From contig CAMOLY010000061.1 in the NCBI GenBank assembly GCA_946619065.1, forward strand, positions 1 through 7,022: a stretch of 7,022 nt of DNA, given 5' to 3'. Positions 1-5,097 of the stretch are shown piece after piece. The notes beneath the pieces were generated by a model that saw only the letters and a list, made by a program, of their open reading frames with translations, did no database searches and had not been told where the DNA came from. This DNA comes from an uncultured Clostridia bacterium. Its GTDB lineage: Bacteria; Bacillota; Clostridia; Oscillospirales; Oscillospiraceae. How positions within the stretch are numbered: position 1 is the stretch's first letter; each line of letters begins with the position of its first letter. The position numbers and the translations under genes were made by a program.

Positions 1-148
1 ACTTCGACTCGGTGTGAAGCGTGTGCTTTCTGCAGAATCTGCAGTACTTCTTCATTTCGAGCCGGTCGGGGTCGTTCTTCTTGTTCTTCATGGTGTTGTA
101 GTTCCTCTGCTTGCATTCGGAACATCTGAGAGTGATTTTAACGCGCAT
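1..148 (-). CDS. rpmG: 50S ribosomal protein L33 (Cys4 zinc-binding type), stop codon beyond the window edge
   Basis: L33 is a small protein of the large ribosomal subunit. The 49 visible codons read [20 protein letters not shown] at the start and continue through [16 protein letters not shown] to [10 protein letters not shown], which matches the family along its whole length. Two CxxC pairs (Cys9/Cys12 and Cys36/Cys39) make this the zinc-ribbon (C+) form. The usual family length is 49 residues, and base 1 is compatible with the first base of a stop codon, so only the stop is missing. The start is fixed by an AAGGAGGTG Shine-Dalgarno at 154-162, 5 nt before the ATG. In many Bacillota rpmG is followed by secE and nusG, which would lie off the left edge; this is expected but not seen. 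A consensus promoter lies at 272-300. Identification is very secure. Confidence 0.96.
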   Translation of the reverse strand, partial: MRVKITLRCSECKQRNYNTMKNKKNDPDRLEMKKYCRFCRKHTLHTESK

Positions 149-265
149 TACGGCACCTCCTTAACTGCCTCCCTGTATCACCGCGGCTATTCAGATTTAG
201 CGGAAGCACAGCTCCCATCCGCGGCTGAAAAAGAGCGCACAAAAAAATAGCCCCTTTTCACAGGT
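149..265 (-). promoter_or_regulatory. 5' leader of the rpmG transcript with CCGCGG repeats
   Basis: The predicted start near 265 leaves a leader of about 117 nt before rpmG, long for a ribosomal protein gene. In mRNA sense it has a T-rich stretch (plus-strand 235-258) and then two direct copies of AGCCGCGG (plus-strand 219-226 and 181-188). The CCGCGG part of each copy is self-complementary, so the two can pair across about 32 nt. The downstream copy continues as AGCCGCGGTGATAC, close to the 16S rRNA 530-loop sequence. The leader ends with the Shine-Dalgarno. I see no known riboswitch or T-box. A role in control is inference only. Confidence 0.4.
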
Positions 266-271
266 AGGCTG

Positions 272-300
272 ATTGTATCATACCGGACGTGGCTTGTCAA
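272..300 (-). promoter_or_regulatory. Sigma-A promoter of rpmG
   Basis: On the minus strand TTGACA (295-300), a 17-bp spacer and TACAAT (272-277) give a perfect -35, optimal spacing and a 5/6 match to the -10 box. The predicted transcription start is near 265. Such strength suits a ribosomal protein operon. Confidence 0.85.
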
Positions 301-313
301 TGAATTTTTTGGG

Positions 314-328
314 TTTTTCCGGGAAAAA
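314..328. repeat. 15-bp palindrome between divergent promoters
   Basis: TTTTTCC-G-GGAAAAA is a perfect inverted repeat of 7-bp arms around one base. It lies between the two outward-facing -35 boxes, 14 bp from the rpmG -35 and 15 bp from the ruvX -35. It could be an operator shared by the two promoters or simply AT-rich promoter DNA; no known regulator box is recognised. Confidence 0.35.
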
Positions 329-343
329 ACAGCGCCTTTTCGG

Positions 344-372
344 TTGACATTCCGGGCCGGAGCGGATAAGAT
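344..372 (+). promoter_or_regulatory. Sigma-A promoter of ruvX
   Basis: TTGACA (344-349), a 17-bp spacer and TAAGAT (367-372) form a near-consensus housekeeping promoter. The predicted start near 379 leaves a leader of about 42 nt before the ATG at 421. Confidence 0.8.
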
Positions 373-420
373 GGGTCTGCGCGGCGTGCAAACCGTGCTT
401 GCGGAAAGGAGACGGTTCAT

Positions 421-852
421 ATGAAAGTCATGGCCATCGATTACGGAGACGCCCGGACCGGCATCGCGTTCTCAGATCCGACCGGCTCCATTGTGGGCAG
501 GACAGAGGTCATTCACAGCTGGAACCGAGAAAAAACCATCGCGGAGCTGGTCCGGCTCGCAGATGAGGCAAAGCCCGACGCGGTGGTGATGGGCTTCCCG
601 CGCAATATGGACGGCTCCGAGGGGCCGCGGGCGGAGCTGTACCGCGCCTTCGCCGCCGATCTGTCGCAGGCGCTGGGGACTGAGGTCGCCCTCTGGGACG
701 AACGGCGCACCACCGTGGAGGCCCACAACATCCTCTCGGCCAGCGGTTATCACGGAAAGAAGCGGAAAAACACCGTGGACGCGGTGGCGGCCAGTCTGAT
801 TCTGGAGGGGTATCTGGCCTATCTCCGGAACCGGGCAAAAGCGGAAGAATAA
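421..852 (+). CDS. ruvX: RuvX/YqgF, RNase H-fold nuclease (pre-16S rRNA processing / Holliday junction resolvase family)
   Basis: Cytosolic 143-residue nuclease of the YqgF family, whose usual length is about 135-150 residues. Members are linked to 5' maturation of 16S rRNA and were first described as putative Holliday junction resolvases. Visible motifs are the N-terminal strand MAIDYGDARTGIAFSD with acidic Asp7, VVMGFPRNMDGSEGP (55-69), LWDERRTTVEA (91-101) with Glu94, and KKRKNTVDAVAASLIL (113-128) with Asp120. These give the expected three-carboxylate active site, so the enzyme should be intact. The start is supported by GGAAAGGAG about 9 nt upstream. In many Bacillota this gene sits with alaS and small yrzL/yrzB genes; here it is monocistronic, divergent from rpmG, with its own promoter and a strong hairpin downstream. 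Confidence 0.95.
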   Translation: MKVMAIDYGDARTGIAFSDPTGSIVGRTEVIHSWNREKTIAELVRLADEAKPDAVVMGFPRNMDGSEGPRAELYRAFAADLSQALGTEVALWDERRTTVEAHNILSASGYHGKKRKNTVDAVAASLILEGYLAYLRNRAKAEE

Positions 853-874
853 CAGCGTGCTGTACACGAAGAAA

Positions 875-919
875 CCCCGGACGCACTGCAAAAAGGATCG
901 TTTTGCAGTGCGTCCGGGG
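875..919 (+). terminator. Perfect 19-bp hairpin downstream of ruvX
   Basis: Arms 875-893 (CCCCGGACGCACTGCAAAA) and 901-919 pair without mismatch around the 7-nt loop AGGATCG, 23 nt after the ruvX stop. The downstream tract ATTTATTGT is only moderately T-rich, so it is an imperfect intrinsic terminator on the plus strand. It could also stop leftward read-through, since the other strand continues GTTTCTTC. The long perfect stem is also what a small palindromic repeat element would look like. Confidence 0.7.
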
Positions 920-962
920 ATTTATTGTCTGCTGCAGGTGTCTGTTTCAACAGCTCCCAGGT

Positions 963-988
963 CGTAGTGGCCTGTGACCACACAGGCC
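963..988. repeat. 8-bp hairpin with an inverted copy of the downstream tandem repeat
   Basis: GGCCTGTG (969-976), loop ACCA and CACAGGCC (981-988) form a perfect hairpin. The sequence CGTAGTGGCC (963-972) overlaps its left arm and is the exact reverse complement of GGCCACTACG, found in the 17-bp tandem repeat at 1068-1077, 1102-1111 and 1153-1162. GTGACC (974-979) is likewise the reverse complement of the GGTCAC variant. The segment can therefore fold locally or pair with any of several repeat copies downstream. Confidence 0.6.
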
Positions 989-1017
989 CTGGCGCGAAGC
1001 GCTCAGGTTTTGACGCA

Positions 1018-1047
1018 GGGGGGTATGGGGTTACGGGGTTACGGGGG
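1018..1047 (+). other. G-quadruplex motif, four runs of four or more G
   Basis: The plus strand reads G6-TAT-G4-TTAC-G4-TTAC-G5. Four G-runs of at least four bases with loops of 3, 4 and 4 nt meet the strict pattern for a four-tetrad quadruplex, among the most stable classes. The TTAC-GGGG units are also a small 8-bp tandem repeat. It lies in the non-coding gap between the convergent ruvX and anti-sigma genes. Confidence 0.75.
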
Positions 1048-1050
1048 TTA

Positions 1051-1072
1051 TGGCCGCTGTGGTCAGCGGCCA
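1051..1072. repeat. 9-bp perfect hairpin next to the tandem repeat
   Basis: TGGCCGCTG (1051-1059), loop TGGT, CAGCGGCCA (1064-1072). It lies between the G-quadruplex motif and the tandem array, and its right arm supplies the first partial repeat copy (GGTCAGCGGC). No T-tract follows on either strand, so it is not a standard intrinsic terminator. Confidence 0.6.
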
Positions 1073-1164
1073 CTACGGGTCTGCGGTCACTACGGGTCTG
1101 CGGCCACTACGGGTCTGCGGTCACTACGGGTCAGCGGTCACTACGGGTCTGCGGCCACTACGGG
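1071..1164. repeat. 17-bp tandem repeat, about 5.5 copies
   Basis: Unit CACTACGGGTCTGCGGY. Copies start at 1071, 1088, 1105, 1122 and 1139, with a 9-base partial copy at 1156-1164. The last base is T, C, T, T, C through the array; copy 4 also carries TCAGCGG instead of TCTGCGG. There are no spacers, so it is a minisatellite and not a CRISPR array. A 17-bp period shifts the reading frame at each copy, and no plausible protein is encoded, so the array is non-coding. Copy number is likely to vary between strains. Confidence 0.9.
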
Positions 1165-1279
1165 AATGTGCGCAGGACGCGGCGCGTTTTTTCCTGCATT
1201 GTGAGCTTCGTTTCGTTCGTCGGCCTGGGTCAGGCCGCCCTGCAACAAATGCCTACGGCAAATCGCGGGCTGGCGGACG
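1165..1279. other. Non-coding remainder of the gap, with a 7-bp hairpin at 1221-1237
   Basis: CGGCCTG (1221-1227), loop GGT, CAGGCCG (1231-1237) is a perfect hairpin 43 nt past the anti-sigma stop codon in the direction of that gene. No T-run follows on the minus strand (it continues ACGAACGAAACG), so termination there would need Rho or another mechanism. A GCAGGA/TCCTGC inverted pair flanks GCGCG-T6 at 1170-1196. I see no gene. Confidence 0.45.
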
Positions 1280-2869
1280 CTATGCGACCGCATGCGAGCC
1301 GACGGTGTAGGTCCAGGCGCCGTCCGGGTTTTTCTTCGCGATGCAGGTATTGAAGAAAATTGCGCCGGTGCCGCTCCTCCATTTTTGGGCGTCAAAGGCC
1401 ATAAGCTCCGGCGCTTCCTCGCTGGGTGCGGGAATCCCATAAATCCACTGGAAGCTATGAACTGTTTTGACAGAGAAAAACAGGCCGTCCTCCCAGACCA
1501 GGTGTTCCCGGTCGATGACCCCCCGGTCGCAGAGCTCGGTCCAGGTCCCGGTCAGATACGGCAGCCCCAGGCTGTCGGCGAAGGTCTGAATGACATACGT
1601 TTTTTCTTCTTCCGTCAGATCGGTCAGCTCCGAAAGATCGACGCCGATCTGCGTCACGTCTCCGTTCATGCCTGGGTCCATGTCCCACAGGTCCTTCAGA
1701 ACGCGCAAATACAGCTCGCAGCGGTCTTCCCGCAGGCCGGAGTCCGCCGGGGCAGCTGACAGAAGCTGGATCTCCTGCACGTGGGCAATCTGCATCGGGT
1801 AGGATTCCATCACCTCACCGGTGAAGGTCACGCGGACCGTCGAGCCCGGCGTCAGCGCGGAGACGTCGATGCTCTCGCCGTTCTGCGTGATCCGGGTCTC
1901 TTCCGAGACGGAAAGCCAGAACTCGAGCCCGTAGTTGGTCTCGTCCTCCGCCGCCAGACCCGTCACCAGAATTGCAAAGCCATTGTTCGTTTTCACCGTC
2001 GCAGAGAAGGTCTCCCCGGCGTCCTGCCGGAAGGAATCCTCCGTCACCTCAACGGCAATCCCGCCCTTCAGATCTGCGGCGGAGAAGACGTTGTAATCCG
2101 TCTTCAGAAGGCTGTACCAGTCCCCGCCTTCCGCCAGGAACTTTCTTCCGCCTTCGGCGATTTCACAGATTTCATTCTCCGGGGTGATTGCAACGTCGCA
2201 GGCGCCGCCCGCCAGCGCAAAGACTAGCTCCTCATCGGGATGCTCGGCGAAAACCCGGTTCCAGCCGGCCCAGCCCTCGCCGCCGACGGCCAGACTGCCG
2301 GAAATTGCGCCATCCGCGCGGAACAGCTCCAGCGCGGCGATGATGGTTCCGTCCTTCGTGATCGGCAGGAAGAGGCTGTCGCGGTGAAGGACGTTTTTCC
2401 CTCCGAGCGTTTCCCGGCAGATGCCCTTCGTGCAGATCCGGATCTCCCCTGTCGTATGATACTCGGCCCGGACCCCGGCGGCAACTGTGCCGAGCTGCGA
2501 TTCGACGTATTCCAGAACCTCCGCTTCGGTAAAGCCCACGCCTTCGATGTCCGGCTGGACCGCGGCGGTGTTTTCATAGGTCCCCTCGCCCTCTGCGGCG
2601 GGGTTCGCAGCCTGCCGCTTTCCGGAACGCTGCCGCAGCGCCAGGGCCGACAGAGCCACGACCGCTGCCAGCGCGGCGGCAATCGCAGCAACCGTTTTGA
2701 AGCCGTTCGGGCGGCGGGAGGAGACGATCTGCCGCACCTCCGGGCCGCCGGGGTCTGCATGCTTCGCCCTGGATCCCGGTTCACAGGCCGCAGTTTCCCC
2801 GTATTTCGCATCCTCAATCAGATCGGCGGCAATCTCCTGAATGCCCCGTTCAAGTGTTTCCTTTGTCAT
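1280..2869 (-). CDS. Putative membrane-anchored anti-sigma factor with large extracytoplasmic part
   Basis: A 529-residue protein whose gene overlaps the ECF sigma gene by 4 bases (ATGA), typical of translationally coupled sigma/anti-sigma pairs. GGAGGG lies about 9 nt upstream of the chosen ATG. The same frame is open further upstream, but that part lies under the sigma gene in a non-native frame, so I reject the longer form. Layout: acidic N-terminal cytosolic segment (1-57), one membrane helix (about 58-78), basic RQRSGKR just after, a low-complexity linker (85-108), then external regions. Residues about 335-370 (ALTPGSTVRVTFTGEVMESYP followed by AHVQEIQLL) resemble the OB-like DUF3221 type seen in clostridial lipoproteins. 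The C-terminal region (about 382-529), ending FDAQKWRSGTGAIFF and YTVGS, looks like a separate conserved domain of unknown function. The anti-sigma role is inferred from gene order and topology; no ZAS zinc motif is seen. Confidence 0.7.
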   Translation of the reverse strand: MTKETLERGIQEIAADLIEDAKYGETAACEPGSRAKHADPGGPEVRQIVSSRRPNGFKTVAAIAAALAAVVALSALALRQRSGKRQAANPAAEGEGTYENTAAVQPDIEGVGFTEAEVLEYVESQLGTVAAGVRAEYHTTGEIRICTKGICRETLGGKNVLHRDSLFLPITKDGTIIAALELFRADGAISGSLAVGGEGWAGWNRVFAEHPDEELVFALAGGACDVAITPENEICEIAEGGRKFLAEGGDWYSLLKTDYNVFSAADLKGGIAVEVTEDSFRQDAGETFSATVKTNNGFAILVTGLAAEDETNYGLEFWLSVSEETRITQNGESIDVSALTPGSTVRVTFTGEVMESYPMQIAHVQEIQLLSAAPADSGLREDRCELYLRVLKDLWDMDPGMNGDVTQIGVDLSELTDLTEEEKTYVIQTFADSLGLPYLTGTWTELCDRGVIDREHLVWEDGLFFSVKTVHSFQWIYGIPAPSEEAPELMAFDAQKWRSGTGAIFFNTCIAKKNPDGAWTYTVGSHAVA

Positions 2870-3423
2870 AGCGCATATCCCTCCTTCTTCAGCCAGGCCT
2901 TCAGCCTTCTCCGCACCCGGAACAGGATCCCGGAGATCTTCTTCTCCGGCAGACCGGTCTGCTTCGCGAGAACAGACAGGTCGTCGAAGTACCAGTAGCG
3001 CCGGATGAAGAGCAGGCGGTCCCGCTCCGGCTGTCCGCGCAGAAAGCGGGTGATCGCGTCGCCGAGCTCCTTTGCCTCCAGCGCTTCCCCGACGTCGTCC
3101 CGGCCGGAGACCACGTCCGCGAGCTCGTCCAGAGAGAGGCTTCTGCGGCTGTCCCGTTTCTGCGCACCGTCGTATTCCAGTCGTTTGAGAGCCAGATTCT
3201 TTGTGATTTTGCAAAGGTACGCGGACAGGTGCGCAGGCTGATCCGGCGGGATCTGATTCCATGCGGCGAGCATCGCGTCGCTGACGCATTCCTCCGCGTC
3301 CTGCGGACTGCCGAGCATGTTTTCCGCAACCCGGAGGCAGAGTTTGCCGTATTCCCGCTGCGCTTCCTGGATGGCCTGCTCCCTGCGCGCCAGGAACAGG
3401 TCGATGATTTTGCTGTCGTTCAT
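2866..3423 (-). CDS. ECF-type RNA polymerase sigma factor
   Basis: A cytosolic alternative sigma factor of 185 residues, the usual size for extracytoplasmic-function sigma factors. Region 2 spans about 18-85, with DAEECVSDAMLAAWNQIP (42-59) and the -10-recognising part HLSAYLCKITKNLALKRLEY (65-84). A charged linker follows (about 86-118), then region 4 (about 119-178), whose helix-turn-helix LSVLAKQTGLPEKKISGILF (149-168) should bind the -35 box. Region 3 is absent, as expected. The ATG at 3423 is preferred over an in-frame GTG at 3447 because GAGGTGG precedes it by about 5 nt and the likely promoter lies at 3456-3480. It shares an ATGA overlap with the membrane protein downstream, its probable inhibitor. 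The style resembles sigma factors common in gut clostridia; the regulon is unknown. Confidence 0.92.
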   Translation of the reverse strand: MNDSKIIDLFLARREQAIQEAQREYGKLCLRVAENMLGSPQDAEECVSDAMLAAWNQIPPDQPAHLSAYLCKITKNLALKRLEYDGAQKRDSRRSLSLDELADVVSGRDDVGEALEAKELGDAITRFLRGQPERDRLLFIRRYWYFDDLSVLAKQTGLPEKKISGILFRVRRRLKAWLKKEGYAL

Positions 3424-3455
3424 GCAACCACCTCTTTCCGCTCTCACTCATACAG

Positions 3456-3480
3456 TACGGAATTCGGAGAGAATATTTCC
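3456..3480 (-). promoter_or_regulatory. Possible ECF-type promoter of the sigma operon
   Basis: On the minus strand GGAAAT (3475-3480), a 15-bp spacer and CGTA (3456-3459) resemble the TGAAAC-N16-CGTA layout of sigma-W-type promoters. Transcription would start near 3448, giving a 25-nt leader with the Shine-Dalgarno in it. No good sigma-A promoter is seen, so autoregulation is plausible, but the match is short. Confidence 0.4.
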
Positions 3481-3502
3481 TCTGCGATGATTATTTCGCA
3501 GA
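3481..3502. repeat. Inverted repeat upstream of the sigma promoter
   Basis: TCTGCGA (3481-3487) and TCGCAGA (3496-3502) are perfect 7-bp arms around TGATTATT. It abuts the proposed -35 box on its upstream side and lies just beyond the terminator of the protease gene. It could be a regulator site or a second weak hairpin of that terminator. Confidence 0.35.
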
Positions 3503-3509
3503 AAAGGAT

Positions 3510-3540
3510 TTCCCCGCCCGGCAGAAGGCCGGACGGGGAA
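3510..3540 (-). terminator. Intrinsic terminator of the protease operon
   Basis: Minus-strand arms TTCCCCGTCCGGC and GCCGGGCGGGGAA (plus 3528-3540 and 3510-3522) form a 13-bp stem with one G-U pair and a 5-nt loop, followed by ATCCTTTT. It starts 11 nt past the protease stop codon and insulates the sigma operon from upstream transcription. Confidence 0.75.
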
Positions 3541-3551
3541 GCATCTGCTGT

Positions 3552-5066
3552 TCAGTCTGAGAAACGGTAGCGGACCGCGTAGTAGAGCGGATATTCCGTA
3601 TCCTCCGCCGCCGTCTCCGCTGCCGTGACCAGCAGGAAGAAGACGCAGTCCGGTTCCGCTGTCCACTCGGCGAACCGCGCGGTATAGCTGACGCCGTCCT
3701 CGGAGGTCATCGGGATCTCCTCCACAAGCTCGTCGTTCCGTGCGACCAGGAGCTCGCATTCAAACAAGTCCTCCTGCGCGATCCAATAGGGCGCCAGCTC
3801 CACGCGGAGCGTGCCGGAACAGTCGGGTCCGAAGTAGAAGATATCATAGTCATAATAATCGCTCAGGTCCGCCGCGGTCCAATCGTCCTGCGCCAGGCTG
3901 TCCGCAAGAGAGGCGCTGTCGTTGCTCTCCATCTCGTGCAGCTCAAACTCGTCGTAATACCCGCCGGTCTGCGTCGTCTCGCCGCCGGGCTGCGCGCCGC
4001 CGGTCAGATGTCCGAACGCGCTGAGCTTCATCTCTCCGCTGCGGTCCAGATTCTCCAGCTCCCGGATGTTGATTGCAAAGTTCAGATTCTGCCCGTCGGC
4101 CAGGGTCATGCTGTTGACGCCGACCACCTCGCCGTGGACATTCACCAGCGGGCCGCCGCTGTTGCCGTGGGAGATCGGCGCAGTGGTCTGAATGCAGTCG
4201 ATTCCTTCCACCCGGCGGGAGGCGCGGGAGACAAGTCCGTCGGAGAAGGTTCCGGTCAGGCCCAGGGAGCTGCCCATGGCATAGACGGTCTCGCCGGTGT
4301 TGACGCCCCGCTCCGATAGGGACAGGCAGGAATTGCCGCTGACGGCAACATGGACGAGAGCCAGATCCAGACTCTCGTTATAATCGACCACGTAGTCGAT
4401 TTCAGCCTCCGAACCGTCATAGAGCGTCGCCTTGGCAGAATAGGCGCCCTCCATCACGTGATAGTTTGTCACGGCAAGGCCTTTTTCGTCGATGAAAAAG
4501 CCGGAGCCCACCGCGAAGGGTTCGCCGCTGCTGTCGGAAACCTGAATCTCCAGGACGCTGGGCGCGATGTATGCATAGACCTCCTCCGAGGTGAAGGTGC
4601 GCTCTTTGAGCTCCCACCGGGCGGTGTAGCGGCAATCGGCGGTCGCCGGGCCGATCTCCGGCTCCCAGCCCAGGAATTCGGCCCCTTCGCGGGAGACCTC
4701 CGGAGCGGTTGGCGTTTCGCCCGGTTCCAGCTGTTGGGTCGCCTGGCCGGAGACAACGGTCCCTCCGTCCGGATCAAAGCGGATCTGGAAAAGCTTCGTC
4801 CATTGTGCCAGCACGTCGCTGTCGGCCTTGACGTCCTGATAAGTACCGCTCCAGCCCCGGAAGACGTAGCCCTCGCGCTCCACCACCGGCGGAACCGCAT
4901 CCTCGCCGGAGGAAACCGACTGCAGCAGCTCCCCGGAGACCAGACTGCCTCCGTTGAGCTCAAAATGGACGTCATAGCGCGGCGGGAGCTTTCCCGCTCT
5001 GGTGCAGGCACAGAGCAGGACGATCAGCAGCAGCGCAAGCAGACAGGGGAGCAATTTTTTCTTCAT
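3552..5066 (-). CDS. Lipoprotein trypsin-like serine protease with two InlB-type repeats
   Basis: A 504-residue surface lipoprotein. The start at 5066 is set by GGAAAGGAGA 5 nt upstream; a longer frame adds nine residues without such a site. Residues 1-21 are a lipoprotein signal (KKK, hydrophobic core, LCAC lipobox), with Cys21 the lipidated residue. Two InlB B-repeat (Flg_new) modules follow, 32-90 and 93-152, each with a GG turn and a GY/GA-FxGW core. The protease domain (about 160-340) is HtrA/S1C-like: His203 in TNYHVMEG, Asp234 in LDLALV and Ser303 in GNSGGPL complete the triad, so it should be active. No PDZ domain follows; instead there is a Gly/Thr linker and a C-terminal beta-rich region (about 370-504) containing ESNDSASLADSL, reminiscent of pre-peptidase C-terminal domains. 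It follows the ligase-like gene by 31 nt and is probably cotranscribed with it. The substrate is unknown. Confidence 0.9.
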   Translation of the reverse strand: MKKKLLPCLLALLLIVLLCACTRAGKLPPRYDVHFELNGGSLVSGELLQSVSSGEDAVPPVVEREGYVFRGWSGTYQDVKADSDVLAQWTKLFQIRFDPDGGTVVSGQATQQLEPGETPTAPEVSREGAEFLGWEPEIGPATADCRYTARWELKERTFTSEEVYAYIAPSVLEIQVSDSSGEPFAVGSGFFIDEKGLAVTNYHVMEGAYSAKATLYDGSEAEIDYVVDYNESLDLALVHVAVSGNSCLSLSERGVNTGETVYAMGSSLGLTGTFSDGLVSRASRRVEGIDCIQTTAPISHGNSGGPLVNVHGEVVGVNSMTLADGQNLNFAINIRELENLDRSGEMKLSAFGHLTGGAQPGGETTQTGGYYDEFELHEMESNDSASLADSLAQDDWTAADLSDYYDYDIFYFGPDCSGTLRVELAPYWIAQEDLFECELLVARNDELVEEIPMTSEDGVSYTARFAEWTAEPDCVFFLLVTAAETAAEDTEYPLYYAVRYRFSD

Positions 5067-5097
5067 GGCAGTCTCCTTTCCAGCCATTTTCATGGCG

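Noticed and set aside
187..420. Minus-strand 77-residue frame across the divergent promoters
   Set aside because: It covers two strong promoters and has no ribosome binding site or family match.
1071..1164. CRISPR array
   Set aside because: The 17-bp units are directly contiguous with no spacers and are too short.
925..1353. Plus-strand frames with CGHYGSAVTTG-like peptide repeats
   Set aside because: They are translations of a 17-bp DNA repeat whose period shifts frame; the three frames give unrelated tails and none has a good ribosome binding site.
2240..2998. Long plus-strand frame opposite the anti-sigma gene
   Set aside because: It is antisense to a well-supported gene, has no conserved motif, and reflects high GC at third positions.
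2870..3451. Extended reading frame joining the sigma region and the anti-sigma into one 723-residue protein
   Set aside because: The upstream part lies over the sigma gene in another frame, is rich in Arg, Gly and Pro as GC-rich shadow frames are, and has no recognisable domain. The ATG at 2869 has its own Shine-Dalgarno and a classic ATGA overlap.
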